Origin: Azolla caroliniana
Taxonomy: Eukaryota; Polypodiophyta
Assembly: GCA_043228905.1 (NCBI GenBank)
Contig: JBHGNT010000007.1
Coordinates: 8,928,001-8,992,000 of the forward strand
Reading direction: 5' to 3'
Length of the DNA stretch: 64,000 nucleotides
The translations under genes and the position numbers were made by a program. The notes beneath the pieces were generated by a model, which saw only the letters and a list, made by a program, of their open reading frames with translations, was not told the origin of the DNA and did no database searches. Shown here in pieces: positions 43,594-54,739 of the stretch. The first letter of the stretch is position 1, and every line of letters begins with the position of its first letter.

Positions 43594-46093
43594 ATGGCAT
43601 CAACATCTAGCTCGTCAGAGATGAGTCTAAGGAGGTTCGACAGATCGAACTTCAACTTCTGGAAGGAGCAGATGCAAGACAACAATAACCATTCGGTTAA
43701 GTGTGTGCCCACTTAAGTGCTCCATTCTATTAAGTGCACAATTTATAGAGGTCAAAATCCTGATAACAGAAATTACATTGTTTCATGATGAAATTATGTC
43801 AAGGAGATGCCTAGGGTACTTCATGATCATTTCCATGTGCATGTGTGGGGTATCTATAAACATAGAACACATCAAATTCTACCATTACATGGCAAATATT
43901 GCATATACACTCTTAGATACTCCAATTGCACCATTGGTCTTAGTTTCTAAATAATGTGAAGAAAATCAAACCTAGCAAGTCACTATCTCTATGTATTTGG
44001 CTATATAGTGAAGTTGCTCAATAAAGGCCTGGCCTAAGATGTTAACTTTTTCGTCTCTCAATTCTTTCTCTATTTTAGCTTCTCCTTTCTAAGTTCTCTC
44101 TAATCTATGCATAACAGAAAAATGGCTTCTTTCTTCTTCTGCTTCCGACTGAAGCTATCAGACCATCAAACCTCTCTCTTCTTCTTCTTCTTCTTCTTCT
44201 TCTTCTTCTTCTTCATTTGTTTCTCTTTAATCCGTATCTAAGAAAAATTGATGGCTTCCAATTCTTCCAATTAGAAGCTTTACAATTATCAATCCTCTCT
44301 TCTTCTTCTCTACTTCCTCTCTTTCTAAACATATTAGAAATTAATTGATTCAAAATCGTCTGTTTGAAGATTCACTAATCTTTATTAAAAATTTCTTCTT
44401 CTTCTTTCTTCTCTTCCTCTGAGGTAATGCTTGTGAGTTGTTGTTCAATGGAGTTTCATAGAAGTTTTACCATACAAGATCCTAACATAATTGTTTGATG
44501 GCTGGTTTCTTGATCCAGATATTTTGCTGATTTCAAGGAAATACTTATGCTATTTCCTAGTAATGCATGTCTCCATTCTTTGGCCACTAGGTCTTTTTAG
44601 TATTTCTGAGCAAATGACATAGATGATGTTTATCTGAAATTTTTGCATTATGAAGTTTATTTAAAAAGCAAGCATTTTATATACATTTAATTGTTTCTAA
44701 TTAAACAGAGTTGATTATCACTTCACCACTACAAAACCATACATACTTGATCTGCAACAAATCTTTGTTTCTACTCAAGAAAGTCTGATAACTGTTGGGG
44801 GCTACGCTTTCACAAAATTAGATGAGGGAAAAAATTTGGGGAAAATTTTCAAATAAAAAAGCCCTAAATGTTTTGGGGAAAAAAATTTCGAATAAAAAAG
44901 CCCTAAGTGTGCAGCTCGGTTAAGTGCACACTTCTTCCTTCCATTCAAAGTGCGCACTTAACCGAATGGTTACTATATTTAATAGTCAAGGGGCAAATCG
45001 AACCCATCAAAAACAAAAATGCTCCAGAAGGATACAAACTGCTTGAATGGGAGAAGCTTGAAAGAATCGTCTGAGCCACCATTCGGATGCACCTATTAGA
45101 GTCAATGTACTTCATGGTGCAATCATGTTCAATTGCCTTTCAACTATGGAAGACATTGTCAAACACTTATGAGAAGAAGGTGGCCGCCACCAAGATATAT
45201 CTAATTCGACGCCTTTATAATCTTCGGATAAAAGAATCTGACTCGGTCCAAGCACACCTAAACGAGTACGAAAGCTTAAGTTCCCAAATTGCGGCTCAGG
45301 GGACGACTATCGAGGATGAACTAAGAGCAATGTTGCTTATGAGTAGTCTCCTCCCTTCATGGGAAACATTTGTTACAACTGTGTGCAATGCTTCGATTGT
45401 TGCCGTTAAGTACTCACTCACGAGTGCAATTCTGACTGAAGTAGCTCAAAGAAAATCGTTTGCAAACAATTCAGCCAACGACACTTACGTAGTGCAAGGT
45501 TCCATCGACTGATCAAATAGCCGAGGAAGAGGTTCTTCACGGTAGCCGAACAACCAGCAAAGTCGGAGCAAGTCTCGGGATAATCGAGTCAACAATTATC
45601 GCAAGAAACACAGACACATAAAAGTTGATTGCCATGCACTCAAGGCCAAAAACGATAAGTCTTAGCGAGCTGATCAAAAGAGTGGCTGGCATGAGGAGGT
45701 CAACTACGTTGGCTCTTCAGCCGAAGTATTGTCGAATGACCTGAACATTCTATCCATTCAAAACCTAGTTGAATCAGAAGTTCTACTTACAACTGAGGAA
45801 TCGCGCACATGGCTCTTGGATTCGGGTGCCTCCTTTTATGTGACCCCTCATCGATCCCAATTTCGGCAATACTCAGCCCGACATTCTGACTCAGTTCTAG
45901 TCGGAAATTTGCAACACTCTGCGATTATCAGAATTGGCACATTAGAGCTCAACCTTCTAGGTGGCTCTACATTGGTACTACATAATGTCCGACACGTACC
46001 TGAACTCTGAAGACCTTTGATCTCCGTCGGACAATTGGACGAAGATGGCATCCATGCCGGCTTCTCATAAGGAGGGTGGACACTCCACAGGGG
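43594..46093 (+). pseudogene. Copia C gag and protease, split by a TIR transposon
   Basis: Gag starts at 43594 with MASTSSSSEMSLRRFDRSNF and breaks at 43686. It resumes at 44972 with YLIVKGQIEPIKNKNAPEGY and WEKLERI, then 45087 onward MHLLESMYFM, FQLWKTLSNTYEKKVAATKI, a degenerate knuckle (KHRHIKVDCHALK), and protease TWLLDSGASFYVTPHRSQF near 45808. A VGQLDEDGIHAGF block follows before the B LTR cuts in at 46094. Stops are near 45073, 45510 and 46008. Same UBN2 gag type as E. Confidence 0.85.
43687..44971. mobile_element. Non-autonomous TIR DNA transposon in copia C gag
   Basis: Ends are inverted: left aaccattcggttaagtg, and the right end is its complement, followed inward by more ttaagtgcacac-type words on both sides. 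Length is 1,285 bp, with no transposase. Interior is AT-rich with a long (CTT)n run near 44170-44215. Removing it rejoins C gag codons. A clean target duplication is not visible, so the superfamily is undecided. Confidence 0.8.
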
Positions 46094-46621
46094 TGTGTGG
46101 AATAGCGCTCGACCACAACCGAGACTCAAACACTTTATGAAAGAACAAAATAGAAATGGAAGTTTGTACACTTACACAGAAGAGATGACACATGATGTTT
46201 ACGAGGAAAGCCCTACTAGGGAAAAACCACGGGAGCCCACAGACTCCAACTATCACTATAAGAGAAAGGAGGTACAACAGGGAGACTCAGAGGCAATGAC
46301 CTCGAGCTCTATATCGTCACCAACCAACTGCTTCACTTCTCCCTCTCTCTCTATACTACTATGATACAACTAACAACACCAACACTCTCACACACTTCAA
46401 AGTGATTGCCCTAAGTCATATTTATACTTATATGACTTTAAGACTATTTACAAATATAGCCTTTACAAGCACACCAGAAACATATTTGTAGATATGTCCC
46501 TAGATCCGGTTGACATCGGATCCATCCGGATATCTTCTGGTCTGGTTCCTTCCTTCGGCTTGTCCGATTCGGCTCCTCCGGATCTCATCTGGATCCCATC
46601 CGGAGGGACCGAATTCCCAAC
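46094..46621 (-). mobile_element. 3' LTR of second copia B copy, interrupted by A
   Basis: Matches 19404-19957. It starts TGTG and continues to the CCGGAT-rich end, where copia A is inserted at 46621/46622. The last base of the LTR and the B polypurine tract (rc of aactcccccttc) resume at 52534 on the far side. Confidence 0.85.
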
Positions 46622-47030
46622 TGTAAACGTAAGTGTTTGCGGAAACGTAAAACAGAGAACAACCCACAGGGAGAGAGAGAGACAGAGAGAGACAGAGAGA
46701 GCAGAACACAATTTCAAAATTATATCAAGACTCTGTATACACACTGTGCTAAGTAACACTATTTATACAAGTCCTCTTGGGACTGACAGAAGTACCATGT
46801 ACTTCAATGCTCACACGAGCATTTGACACTTACTACGAGACTATAGCTACCTAGTAGTCTATCCTATACTAGGCTTCCGATTGGACTTCCGGTTACGGAT
46901 TGCACCCGGCCTCCACTGCTTGCCGGTTCGGTTGCTCACCGTCATACCGATCCGTTTCGCCCGATCCGTCTCGCTTACCGGCTCCGGCTTATTCAGCTGA
47001 TCCGGCTCTGGTTGAGCTTGCCGCTCAACA
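46622..47030 (-). mobile_element. 3' LTR of copia A
   Basis: 409 bp. GA-rich run (CT-rich in element sense) near 46670-46700. TATA-like rc of ctatttatacaagtc near 46770. U3 is rich in CCGG words. Confidence 0.93.
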
Positions 47031-47757
47031 CTCCCCCTCAAGCTCAACCTGAGGTGGGGTCGTAGTGTCGACCTTTGTGGCAGTCGGTTCTTCCAACCGA
47101 CTTATCCTGGCGTCACTCTGCCTTGCTCGCGCTCCTCGTCCGGTCCGGTCCCGTTTGCCGCGACCCCTTTGGTTCTGCGCGCCTCGACCCTCTCGGTCGG
47201 CATGTCTGCTCAATAGGCCCATCTCAGCACTCACGTTGTTGTGACTCCGACGCTTGCCGATCCGTCGGTTCTCCCACGATGGCATCAACATCCGCTGTGT
47301 CCGTGTCCCCTTGGCCTTCAGTCGATCCGACTCATCCAGATCCATCTGTTGATCCGAGTCAGCTGTCTCCGACTCGTTCCAACTCTTGTCTGAATCGGTA
47401 CACTCCGATTCGACTTCCGGCTTCAGGCCTCTCACCACATCGGACCACTTCCGAGTCTTGGCCTTCTCCATGCTTCCCTCGGCTTCTTCAACTGATGAAC
47501 CGAAATCGAACTCTTCATTCGACTCTGTATCATGGTCAGTACCGTCGTGATGACCTCCGCACAGCATGCACTTCTCTTCCTGAGTGCACAACTCTTCTTC
47601 ACAGCCGCTTGCTCCGACCTGTTCGGATGTGTCGACTTCCTTCGTCGACTCGGCTTCCTTCATCTTCTTGTCTCCTCTTCTTCCGGCTCTCCTCTTACCG
47701 ACGGGTTCAACAGTTTTTTGGCCTTTGCCCGTTTCGATAGAGACTTTGCCCTTGCTT
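47025..47757 (-). other. Extension domain downstream of RNase H in copia A
   Basis: About 243 residues in frame with pol, without a stop. It is strongly charged and has a possible zinc site CMLCGGHHDGTDHD (C-x2-C then His cluster), then NEEFDFGSSVEEAEG, KTRKWSDVVRGLKPEVESE, DESDRLKAKGTRTQ, a basic Arg/Gly stretch (GRGAQNQRGRGKRDRTGRGA), and the end PQVELEGEC. It lies between two identical CTTGAGGGGGAG tracts (rc at 47758-47769 and 47031-47042). Related sequence is present in F and in the 1.5-2.7 kb fragment. I recognise no family. Position resembles that of extra or env-like ORFs in some LTR elements, but no signal peptide or membrane segment is seen. Confidence 0.75.
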
Positions 47758-50700
47758 CTCCCCCTCAAGTGCGGCACGTCGAGATGCTGAATACCAAGCA
47801 TGTCGGTAAAGTGTTGCAACTTGTCCGATCCTAGCGGCTTGGTGAAGATGTCGGCAACTTGCCGATCCGTATGAACATATCGTAGGTCAACTTCACCGCT
47901 CAGGACCCGCTCACGCACGAAGTGGTAGTGCACCTCGATGTGCTTTGTGCGAGCATGGAACACAGGGTTCCTGGCGAGCTGCAGGCTGCTCATGTTATCG
48001 TAGTAAATCGGGATCGGGGTCGATACCTCGATCCGCAAGTCTCGCAGCAGTCGCCGAAGCCAGATGGCTTCACAAATGGCAACGGTAGCGGCCCGGTACT
48101 CAGCCTCAGTGCTTGACAAAGCCACTGTGGGCTGCTTCTTGCTGCTCCACGCAACGACCGTGCTACCTATGGAGAACATGTATCCGGAAGTGGAGGGGCG
48201 ATCAGACGCATCGCCGGCCCAGTCAGCATCTGTGTAACCGACAAGCTCTTCGGGTATACCTCGCCGGTATAGCAGTCCCCGGTCCTTAGTGCCGCTGACA
48301 TACCGTAATATTCGTTGCGCGCACTGAAGGTGCTCCACGGTTGGCTTCTGCATGAACTGGCTTACCATGCCGACCGGATAGCTGATGTCGGGTCAGGTGA
48401 TGGTTAAGTAGATCAGGCTTCCGACAACCTGTCGGAACCGTTTCTCATTGCAGGCCGGTCCGGAGTTGGGACGGAGCTTCTGGTTCTGGTCCAGGGGTGT
48501 GGAGACAAGTCGGCAATCCGTCATGCCGAACTTATACAACACATTCAACACGTAATGTCGTTGTGAGAGCAATATGCCGTCAGGGGTCTGGATCACTTCG
48601 ATCCCAAGAAAATAATGAAGGTCCCCCAAGTCCTTCATTTCGAATGCATCCGACAACTGGGACTTGACGCGGTTGATTTCGGGAAGACCCGGTCCGGTGA
48701 TGACTAAATCATCCACATACAAGAGTATACATACCGGACCGTCAAAGCCTTACCGGATGAACAACGAAGAGTCCGACTTAGAGACAACAAACCCCAGCTT
48801 ACGCAACCGGTGCGTGATCTTCGCGTTCCAAGCTCGGGGGGCTTGCTTCAAGCCGTAAAGCGACTTCTTCAGTCGGCATACCGCCGACTTGTTCATCTCC
48901 GAGTGAAATCTGGGGGGCTGAGTCATAAAGACTTCTTCTTCAAGCTCTCCTTGAAGGAAGGCGTTCTTCACATCCATCTAGTGAAGATGCCACCCCCTTG
49001 CCGTAACAACCGCCAGTACCACACGAACCGTCGTCATCTTCGCCACAGGAGCGAAGGTCTCGTCGTAGTCGATTCCGTGGGTCTGCGCATATCCCTTCGC
49101 CACTAACCGGGCTTTGTACCGGTTAACAGAACCGTCGGCGTTCTACTTGACCTTGTACACCCACTTGCATCCGATCGGTTTACACTGATGGGGAGGATCA
49201 ACTAGGTCCCAAGTTTCGTTGGCATCGAGTGCCCGCATTTCTTCGTCCATAGCGGCACGCTAATTTGCATCCTTTGCCGCTTTTGCGTAGCTCCCCGGCT
49301 CACACACTTCTGTCACCTTAGTCATGTACGCATAATGATGCGCCATGTATTCATTGTACCCGTACCGCATGACGGGATCCTTCTGGCGGGTTGATCGGCG
49401 CAATGCACCGTCACCTGATTTGAGGCCCTTCTTGGCCAGTTCGGTCTTCGTTGCCGAAGATATGCCTTTCTCTTTTCCGGAGTCGGATACGCATCGATCC
49501 GACTCATCGTTGCCGGTTTCGAATTCCGACATCTTCCTCTTCCCTTTCTCTTTGCGCATGAACCGTTTCCTCGGTTCCTTGCGCGGGGAGAGCACGGCAG
49601 AGTCTCCACTACTTGCCGTTTCTTCATCCGACTGGTCCAACCGACTCAGACGCTCGTTCGGTCCACTCAACCGAAACGATTCCGGACTCTCATCTTGAGT
49701 CCTGGCTTCATCATCCTCTGCCAGGGCTGATTCAGGCGCACTGGCCTGATCTTCTGACATTGGGTCGGGATCAGAAGTCGGAGTCGGTAGGGAGTACCAG
49801 GATGCCGATTCGTCGAACTCGACATCCCGGCTAACTCGGACTTCCTTCGTCCAGGGGTTATAGCACTTATACCCCTTTTGCTCTTGAGCATAACCGACTA
49901 GGATGCATTTTTCCGATTTTGCATCCAGCTTTCTCCGCTTCTGATCCGGCACATGCACATACGCTATGCTGCCGAATATCCGAAGGTGTCTCAAGTTCGG
50001 CTTGCGCCCGAAATACAGCTCATGAGCTGACACCTTGTCACCAATGCGGTTTTGTATGTAGACGGCCGTCTGGACCGCCTCCGCCCAGTAGAACCGGGGC
50101 ATGCTCTTCTCCTCTAGCATTGCCCTTGCCGCTTCGACGAGTGTTCGGTTCTTCCTTTCGGCCACACCGTTTTGCTCCGGTGTGTATCTGCAACTGAACT
50201 CTCGCCGAATTCCCTTCTGCTGCAGATAACTAGTGAATTGGCCGGAAAAATATTCCTTTCCGCCATCCGACCGAAGGCATTTGATTTTTCTCTCCGATTC
50301 CCGTTCCACCATTTTCTGGAGGCTTCGGAAACAGTCGAAGACTTCGCTCTTCCGCTCAATGAGGTAGATCCAAGTATGTCGAGTACAGTCGTCGATGAAG
50401 GAGACGAAGTATCGGCTCCTGCCAAGACTTACACTTTGTGCCGGTCCCCACACATCCGAATGAATGAGATCGAGCTTGTTACGGCTCCAGTTCCGTTCGG
50501 TGGGGAATGGAAGCCGGTGTTGCTTCCCAAGTTGGCAGGCTTCACAAATTTCGGCTCTCCGGCCGCTGAACTTCAGCAAACCGAAAACGACTTGTTTCGT
50601 TTGTAGGTCTTGAAGCCTCCGATAGTTGACGTGGCCTATCCGCTTGTGCCACAGGTCGATGTCCGACTCGACCTTCTGTCGTTTCGCGAACAGAGCGGTG

Positions 50701-52061
50701 CCAAAGTCATTGGTGTTGAGGATAAACATCCTCCCGTCTCTGCGCCCTTGCGCAATGACTTCGCCCTCATCCTCAATGAAGCACCCGAGGAGCGTAAACC
50801 GCACCTGCATCCCCTGGTCGACAATCTGACCGACGGACACCAGGTTCTTCGTGATTGTCGGAACGTGTAATACGTTCATCAGCTTCCCTTTCTGTCCGAC
50901 GTGGCTTAGAGGGACTTCTCCAACGTGCACGATTCGGTGAGGAGTGTCGTCTCTGGTTTCGACTACTCCTGGTTGATCCGGTTTCTCCAGAAAGGAGAAC
51001 CACTCTTTGTGGCTCGTCATGTGGTTCGACGCGCCAGAATCAACATACCACACTTCCTTCGTTTTGGAAGTGGTCTTCTTCATTGAGTTTGCCTTGTGAT
51101 TCATCACCAAGGTTGGCCCCTTATCGGCCTTTCCGGTTCCGGATCCTCCTGATCCGTTTGCGTAGTGCGAGTTTTGCCAGCCATCCTTACCGGTCTTGCC
51201 GGATCCGGATTTGTCCGAATCGGCACGCTTTCTCCAGCACTCACTTTCCCTGTGGCCTTTTTTGCCACAGTACCAGCATTCCGTAGCGGATTTGTCTTGC
51301 CGGCCTCCGGCACCGCCTTGACTCCCCCTGCTTGTGGAAGTCCCGGAACTGTTGTCGGCACGCTCATAGTGCCTCCGTTCGTGCTCTTGCCGGCCGCCTC
51401 CATTGCGTGCCGACCCACCTCTTCCACCACGCCCACGGAACCGATCCATTCCCGTGTACAACATTCGGCTGTCCGGGGATGCACTGATAGATGCACCGGC
51501 GTGGTTCTCCTCTACAAGGAGCATCGACTGTAAGTCGAAGAATGAGGGGGTATTCTCCCTTGTACACACCGCAGTCCGGAATGCTCCGAACTTGGACACC
51601 AGGCCTCCGAGACATACCTGCACCAGATTGTCTTCCTCTACGGTAACATTGATAGAGGCGAGCGAGTCACAGATCTCCTTTATCCGGCCCGTGTAGTCTG
51701 CCACGGACATGTTCTTCTATCGAACATTGCTCAACTCCTGTCTGAGTTGCAGCTTCCGGGCAGTGGTGCTTGCGGCGAAAACCTTTTTCAGGTTCCCCCA
51801 AGCATCCTTCGGTGTCTTGGCGTCACAGATGTGGCTAAGCAGTTGATCGCCGACACTGGACGCGAAGCAGTACATCACCCTGCTTGCCGCCTGTTCCCAT
51901 ACCGGGAAGTCCTTGTGTGCCATGTCTGGCGCCGCATCATTCGCTCCTTAACTCCAGTACTCGTGTCCAAGCAGGTATTGGTGCATCTTGTAAAACCAGG
52001 ATGCGTAGTTGCTCCTGTCGAGCTTCTCTACGAGGAGCGACGTAGCCATGCCTCTATCCAT
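47025..52061 (-). pseudogene. Copia A polyprotein gag-PR-IN-RT-RH plus extension domain
   Basis: One frame of 1,678 codons runs from ATG at 52061 (MDRGMATSLLVEKLDRSNY) to TGA at 47025-47027, with seven internal nonsense codons (starting at 51950, 51719, 49262, 49145, 48980, 48752 and 48395) and no net frameshift. Domain order: UBN2 gag; knuckle CWYCGKKGHRESEC (51270); protease VDSGASNHMTSH (51040); integrase HKRIGHVNY, CEACQLGKQ, DVWGPA, RSDGGKEYF, NGVAERKNRTLVE; hinge; RT with MDVKNAFLQGELEEEVF and LLYVDDLVITG; RNase H with YTDADWAGD, SSTEAEYRAA, DNMSSLQLARN and ADIFTKPLG. The normal C-terminus HLDVPHLRG near 47770 is followed by ~243 more residues (separate entry). All domains and motifs look complete apart from the stops. 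Confidence 0.92.
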
Positions 52062-52155
52062 GTATTCTACTGTGTCTGTTTTCGACCTGTTAGGGTTTTC
52101 TTCTCAAGAGTAAATGTCTGCAGCAGAGGTTCTCAACCCTCGCGCTCTGATACCA

Positions 52156-52528
52156 TGTAAACGTAAGTGTTTGCGGAAATGTAAAACAGAGAACAACACA
52201 TAGGGAGAGAGAGAGAGCGAGAGAGACAGAGAGAGCAGAACACAATTTCAAAATTATATCAAGACTCTGTATACACACTGTGCTAAGTAGCACTATTTAT
52301 ACAAGTCCTCTTGGGACTGATAGAAGTACCATGTACTTCAATGCTCACACGAGCATTTGACACTTACTACGAGACTATAGCTACCTAGTAGTCTATCCTA
52401 TACTAGGCTTCCGATTGGACTTCCGGTTACGGATTGCACCCGGCCTCCACTGCTTGCCGGTTCGGTTGCTCACCGTCATACCAATCCGTTTCGCCCAATC
52501 CGGCTTCGGTTGAGCTTGCCGCTCAACA
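52156..52528 (-). mobile_element. 5' LTR of copia A
   Basis: 373 bp, matches 46622-47030 except a ~36-bp deletion near 52500 and about ten substitutions. The PBS lies immediately adjacent at 52144-52155. Confidence 0.93.
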
Positions 52529-52533
52529 CCAAC

Positions 52534-53350
52534 AAACTCCCCCTTCACTCTGGCATGGGATTTCTTGTTAGTCTGATCCATCTCCGACACGTATCCAATT
52601 TGTCAACTGACAACACCTTGGTCAACATATCCAACCCATTCTCCTCTGTGTGGATCTTTGTAAGCGTGAAGTCTTGATCTTCTATCTTCTCCCGGAGCCA
52701 GTGATATCCTCTCTGGATGTGCTTGGTCCGAGAATGGTAGGCCGCGTTCTTAGAAAGGTGGATGACACTTTGGTTGTCACAGTAGAGCCGGTATTCCTCC
52801 TGTCGAATCCCTAACTCTCCGATGAAGTCCTTCATCCAGATTACTTCCTTGTCGGCTTCCACAGTTGCCATGTACTATGCTTCCGTTGTTGATAGTGCAA
52901 TGGACTTCTGCAACCTCGATTGCCACGATACGGCTCCCCCTGCATATGTCATGACGTATCCGGATGTGGACGAGTTGGTATCCACATCAGCCGACATATC
53001 TGAATCCGTAAAGCCTTCCAGTTGGGGTTTACTTGAGCCAAACCGGAGGCACATACTCAAGGTGCCTTTCAAGTACCGGAGTATCCACTTGACCACGTTC
53101 AAGTGTTCTCTTCCTAGATTGCTCACGAATCGGCTGACTACTCCTACAACATAAGCAATATCCGACCAGGTACACACCATTGCATACATCAAGCTTCCGA
53201 CGGTAGAGGCATATGGTATCTTCATCATATCCTACTTCTCTGCCTTCGTCCTCGGGCTCTGTTTTCCGAACAACTTGCAGTTCACCGGTAGTGTTGACCC
53301 AAATGGCTTTGTGTCTACCATGTTGAACCTCTAAAGCACCTTTGTCACGT
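52534..53350 (-). pseudogene. Copia B (second copy) RNase H and end of RT
   Basis: After the polypurine tract (rc at ~52536-52544), reading up-strand: QSVIHLSKNAAYHSRTKHIQ, IWMKDFIGELGIRQEEYRLY, ATVEADKEV, YVMTYAGGAVSW, DIAYVVGVVSRFVSNLGREH and MMKIPYASTVGSLMYAMVCT. It matches 20101-20760 closely, without the 33-bp duplication. It breaks at YVTKV, where LTR H begins at 53351. Confidence 0.85.
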
Positions 53351-54277
53351 TGTTGCCGAAATCTACGGATACGTGTCGAAAGGGGCAGAACCATGGGGGT
53401 CTCGGACGAGGAAGAGATGGATGCCGAGAGACCGACTCTCTCCGGTCCCGGCTACATCGACTGTGGCGCAAATCGGAGCGATTCCAGATGCGTATTAGAG
53501 GCTACCGAACACGAGAGAGGGAGGGAGAGAGCATATGCGCAACACCAACTCAACACACACTACTTATGTACAGAAACGGAAAGAAGAAACTCTGAAGACA
53601 CCGACACCAACACAGACGCACGGAACTTCACTTATGTATATTTACAAGAGAGAGATACAACTCCGGCTTTGAGTCGGAACTAAGGCATATTAGGTTACAA
53701 CAACGGTCTGCTGCCAAGCCGCCGATCGGGGAGCTCTCGGGCTCATTGTGCCGAGGGGGGTCTTGCACAGGAGACAGAGCGGAAGCGAAAACCCCTTAGG
53801 ACATACTTAACTGGACTAAACCCTAAACAAACACGAAGACTCAACCCACATGATGACGGAGAAGAGGACCTGGATGAAACCCTACAGAAAGAAAGTAAGT
53901 AAGTAAGAGAAAAGCTACCATACCTTAGACCTAAGTGGTATATTCTCCTAACTCAAAATGGGCAACCCCTCTACAAGGGACCCTCCCTTCCTTTTATAGT
54001 CCAAGGAGGGAGGGATGTTACAATGTGGGATAAATCCCTTATTACATGGGATACTCTATCCCGATTCAACTCTTATTCGGCGCCTTAAAGACACCCCTAT
54101 CTTTGTACATCTTTTACAAGAGTGAGTGCACGCGGTGCACTCTACCGATATCACCAATAACCCCGGTTTTCGCACTGTGGTTGCGAATCCTCACTTCTAA
54201 CTAGATTATATTTAGGTAACTACGAAGTTACATGGTTGACTAACTAACTAAACTGAGTTGAGCTTGATCTCTCAACA
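53351..54277 (-). mobile_element. Solo LTR H
   Basis: 927 bp with inverted ends TGTTG..CAACA. It reads as an LTR on the - strand, with TATA box (rc of ccttttatagtcc, near 53995), a GA-rich run near 53515-53535 and tcaaca end. It interrupts the copia B RT. No matching partner LTR, PBS or polypurine tract is present. Flanks (cacgt, aaccc) show no target duplication. Confidence 0.6.
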
Positions 54278-54690
54278 AACCCCATAAATTTTTTTCCCTC
54301 TTATTACATTGTGCTCCCCATCCTTATATAGTGATGGGAGAGACTTAGCACATAGCAATCCATGCTTTTTCTAACTATAGACTTCATTCTTTTTCTTCTA
54401 ATAATAGTGTTCATGCATGTGAGATGTGCATGAAAAGCTTTTGGGATCATGTGTTTTCTTTTAACTAAAGTTTTATGCACTCTACACGTATAAAAGTAGT
54501 TTTTCTTAAAAAATGTATGTGAACTAATCTTTGTATAGTATGATGGGAAGGTTTGAGTTTGTTTACATGGAAGTGCAAAGTTCAAATATTGCCCTATGCA
54601 TGTAATATATATTTTAATATTTTCTTCTATTTCTTCATATTTATTGAATCGGGTACTCCGTACATATTTCACGTAATGCATGAAGTACAA
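54278..54690 (-). mobile_element. Gypsy G-type LTR fragment
   Basis: The reverse complement shares with the G 3' LTR the ends catgaagtacaatac/acatatttcacgtaa, the tRNA-like caaatattgccctatgcat (compare 28401-28430), the segment of tgtgcatgaaa words and the TATA region (rc ccatcactatataagg, near 54320). The U5 half is missing. A 128-codon frame across it is not a gene. Confidence 0.65.
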
Positions 54691-54739
54691 TACAACACCG
54701 AGCCGATCGGGATTTCCTAATTCTCAAAATCCTAATTTT

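Larger units (their letters stand above)
46617..52533 (-). mobile_element. Complete copia element A with target duplication CCAAC
   Basis: The element runs 46622-52528 (5,907 bp), flanked by CCAAC at 46617-46621 and 52529-52533. LTRs are 46622-47030 (409 bp) and 52156-52528 (373 bp; a ~36-bp internal deletion accounts for the difference), TGTAAACG..CTCAACA on the + strand, with about ten mismatches. The primer-binding site (rc of gctctgatacca, 52144-52155) touches the 5' LTR. Polypurine tract at 47031-47042. It is the youngest-looking insertion here and sits in the LTR of copia B. Confidence 0.95.

Noticed and set aside
47075-47740. 221-codon open frame on the + strand
   Set aside because: Antisense to the copia A extension domain. 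The - strand frame is continuous with pol and is conserved in F.
50172-50606. 144-codon open frame on the + strand
   Set aside because: Antisense shadow of the copia A integrase.
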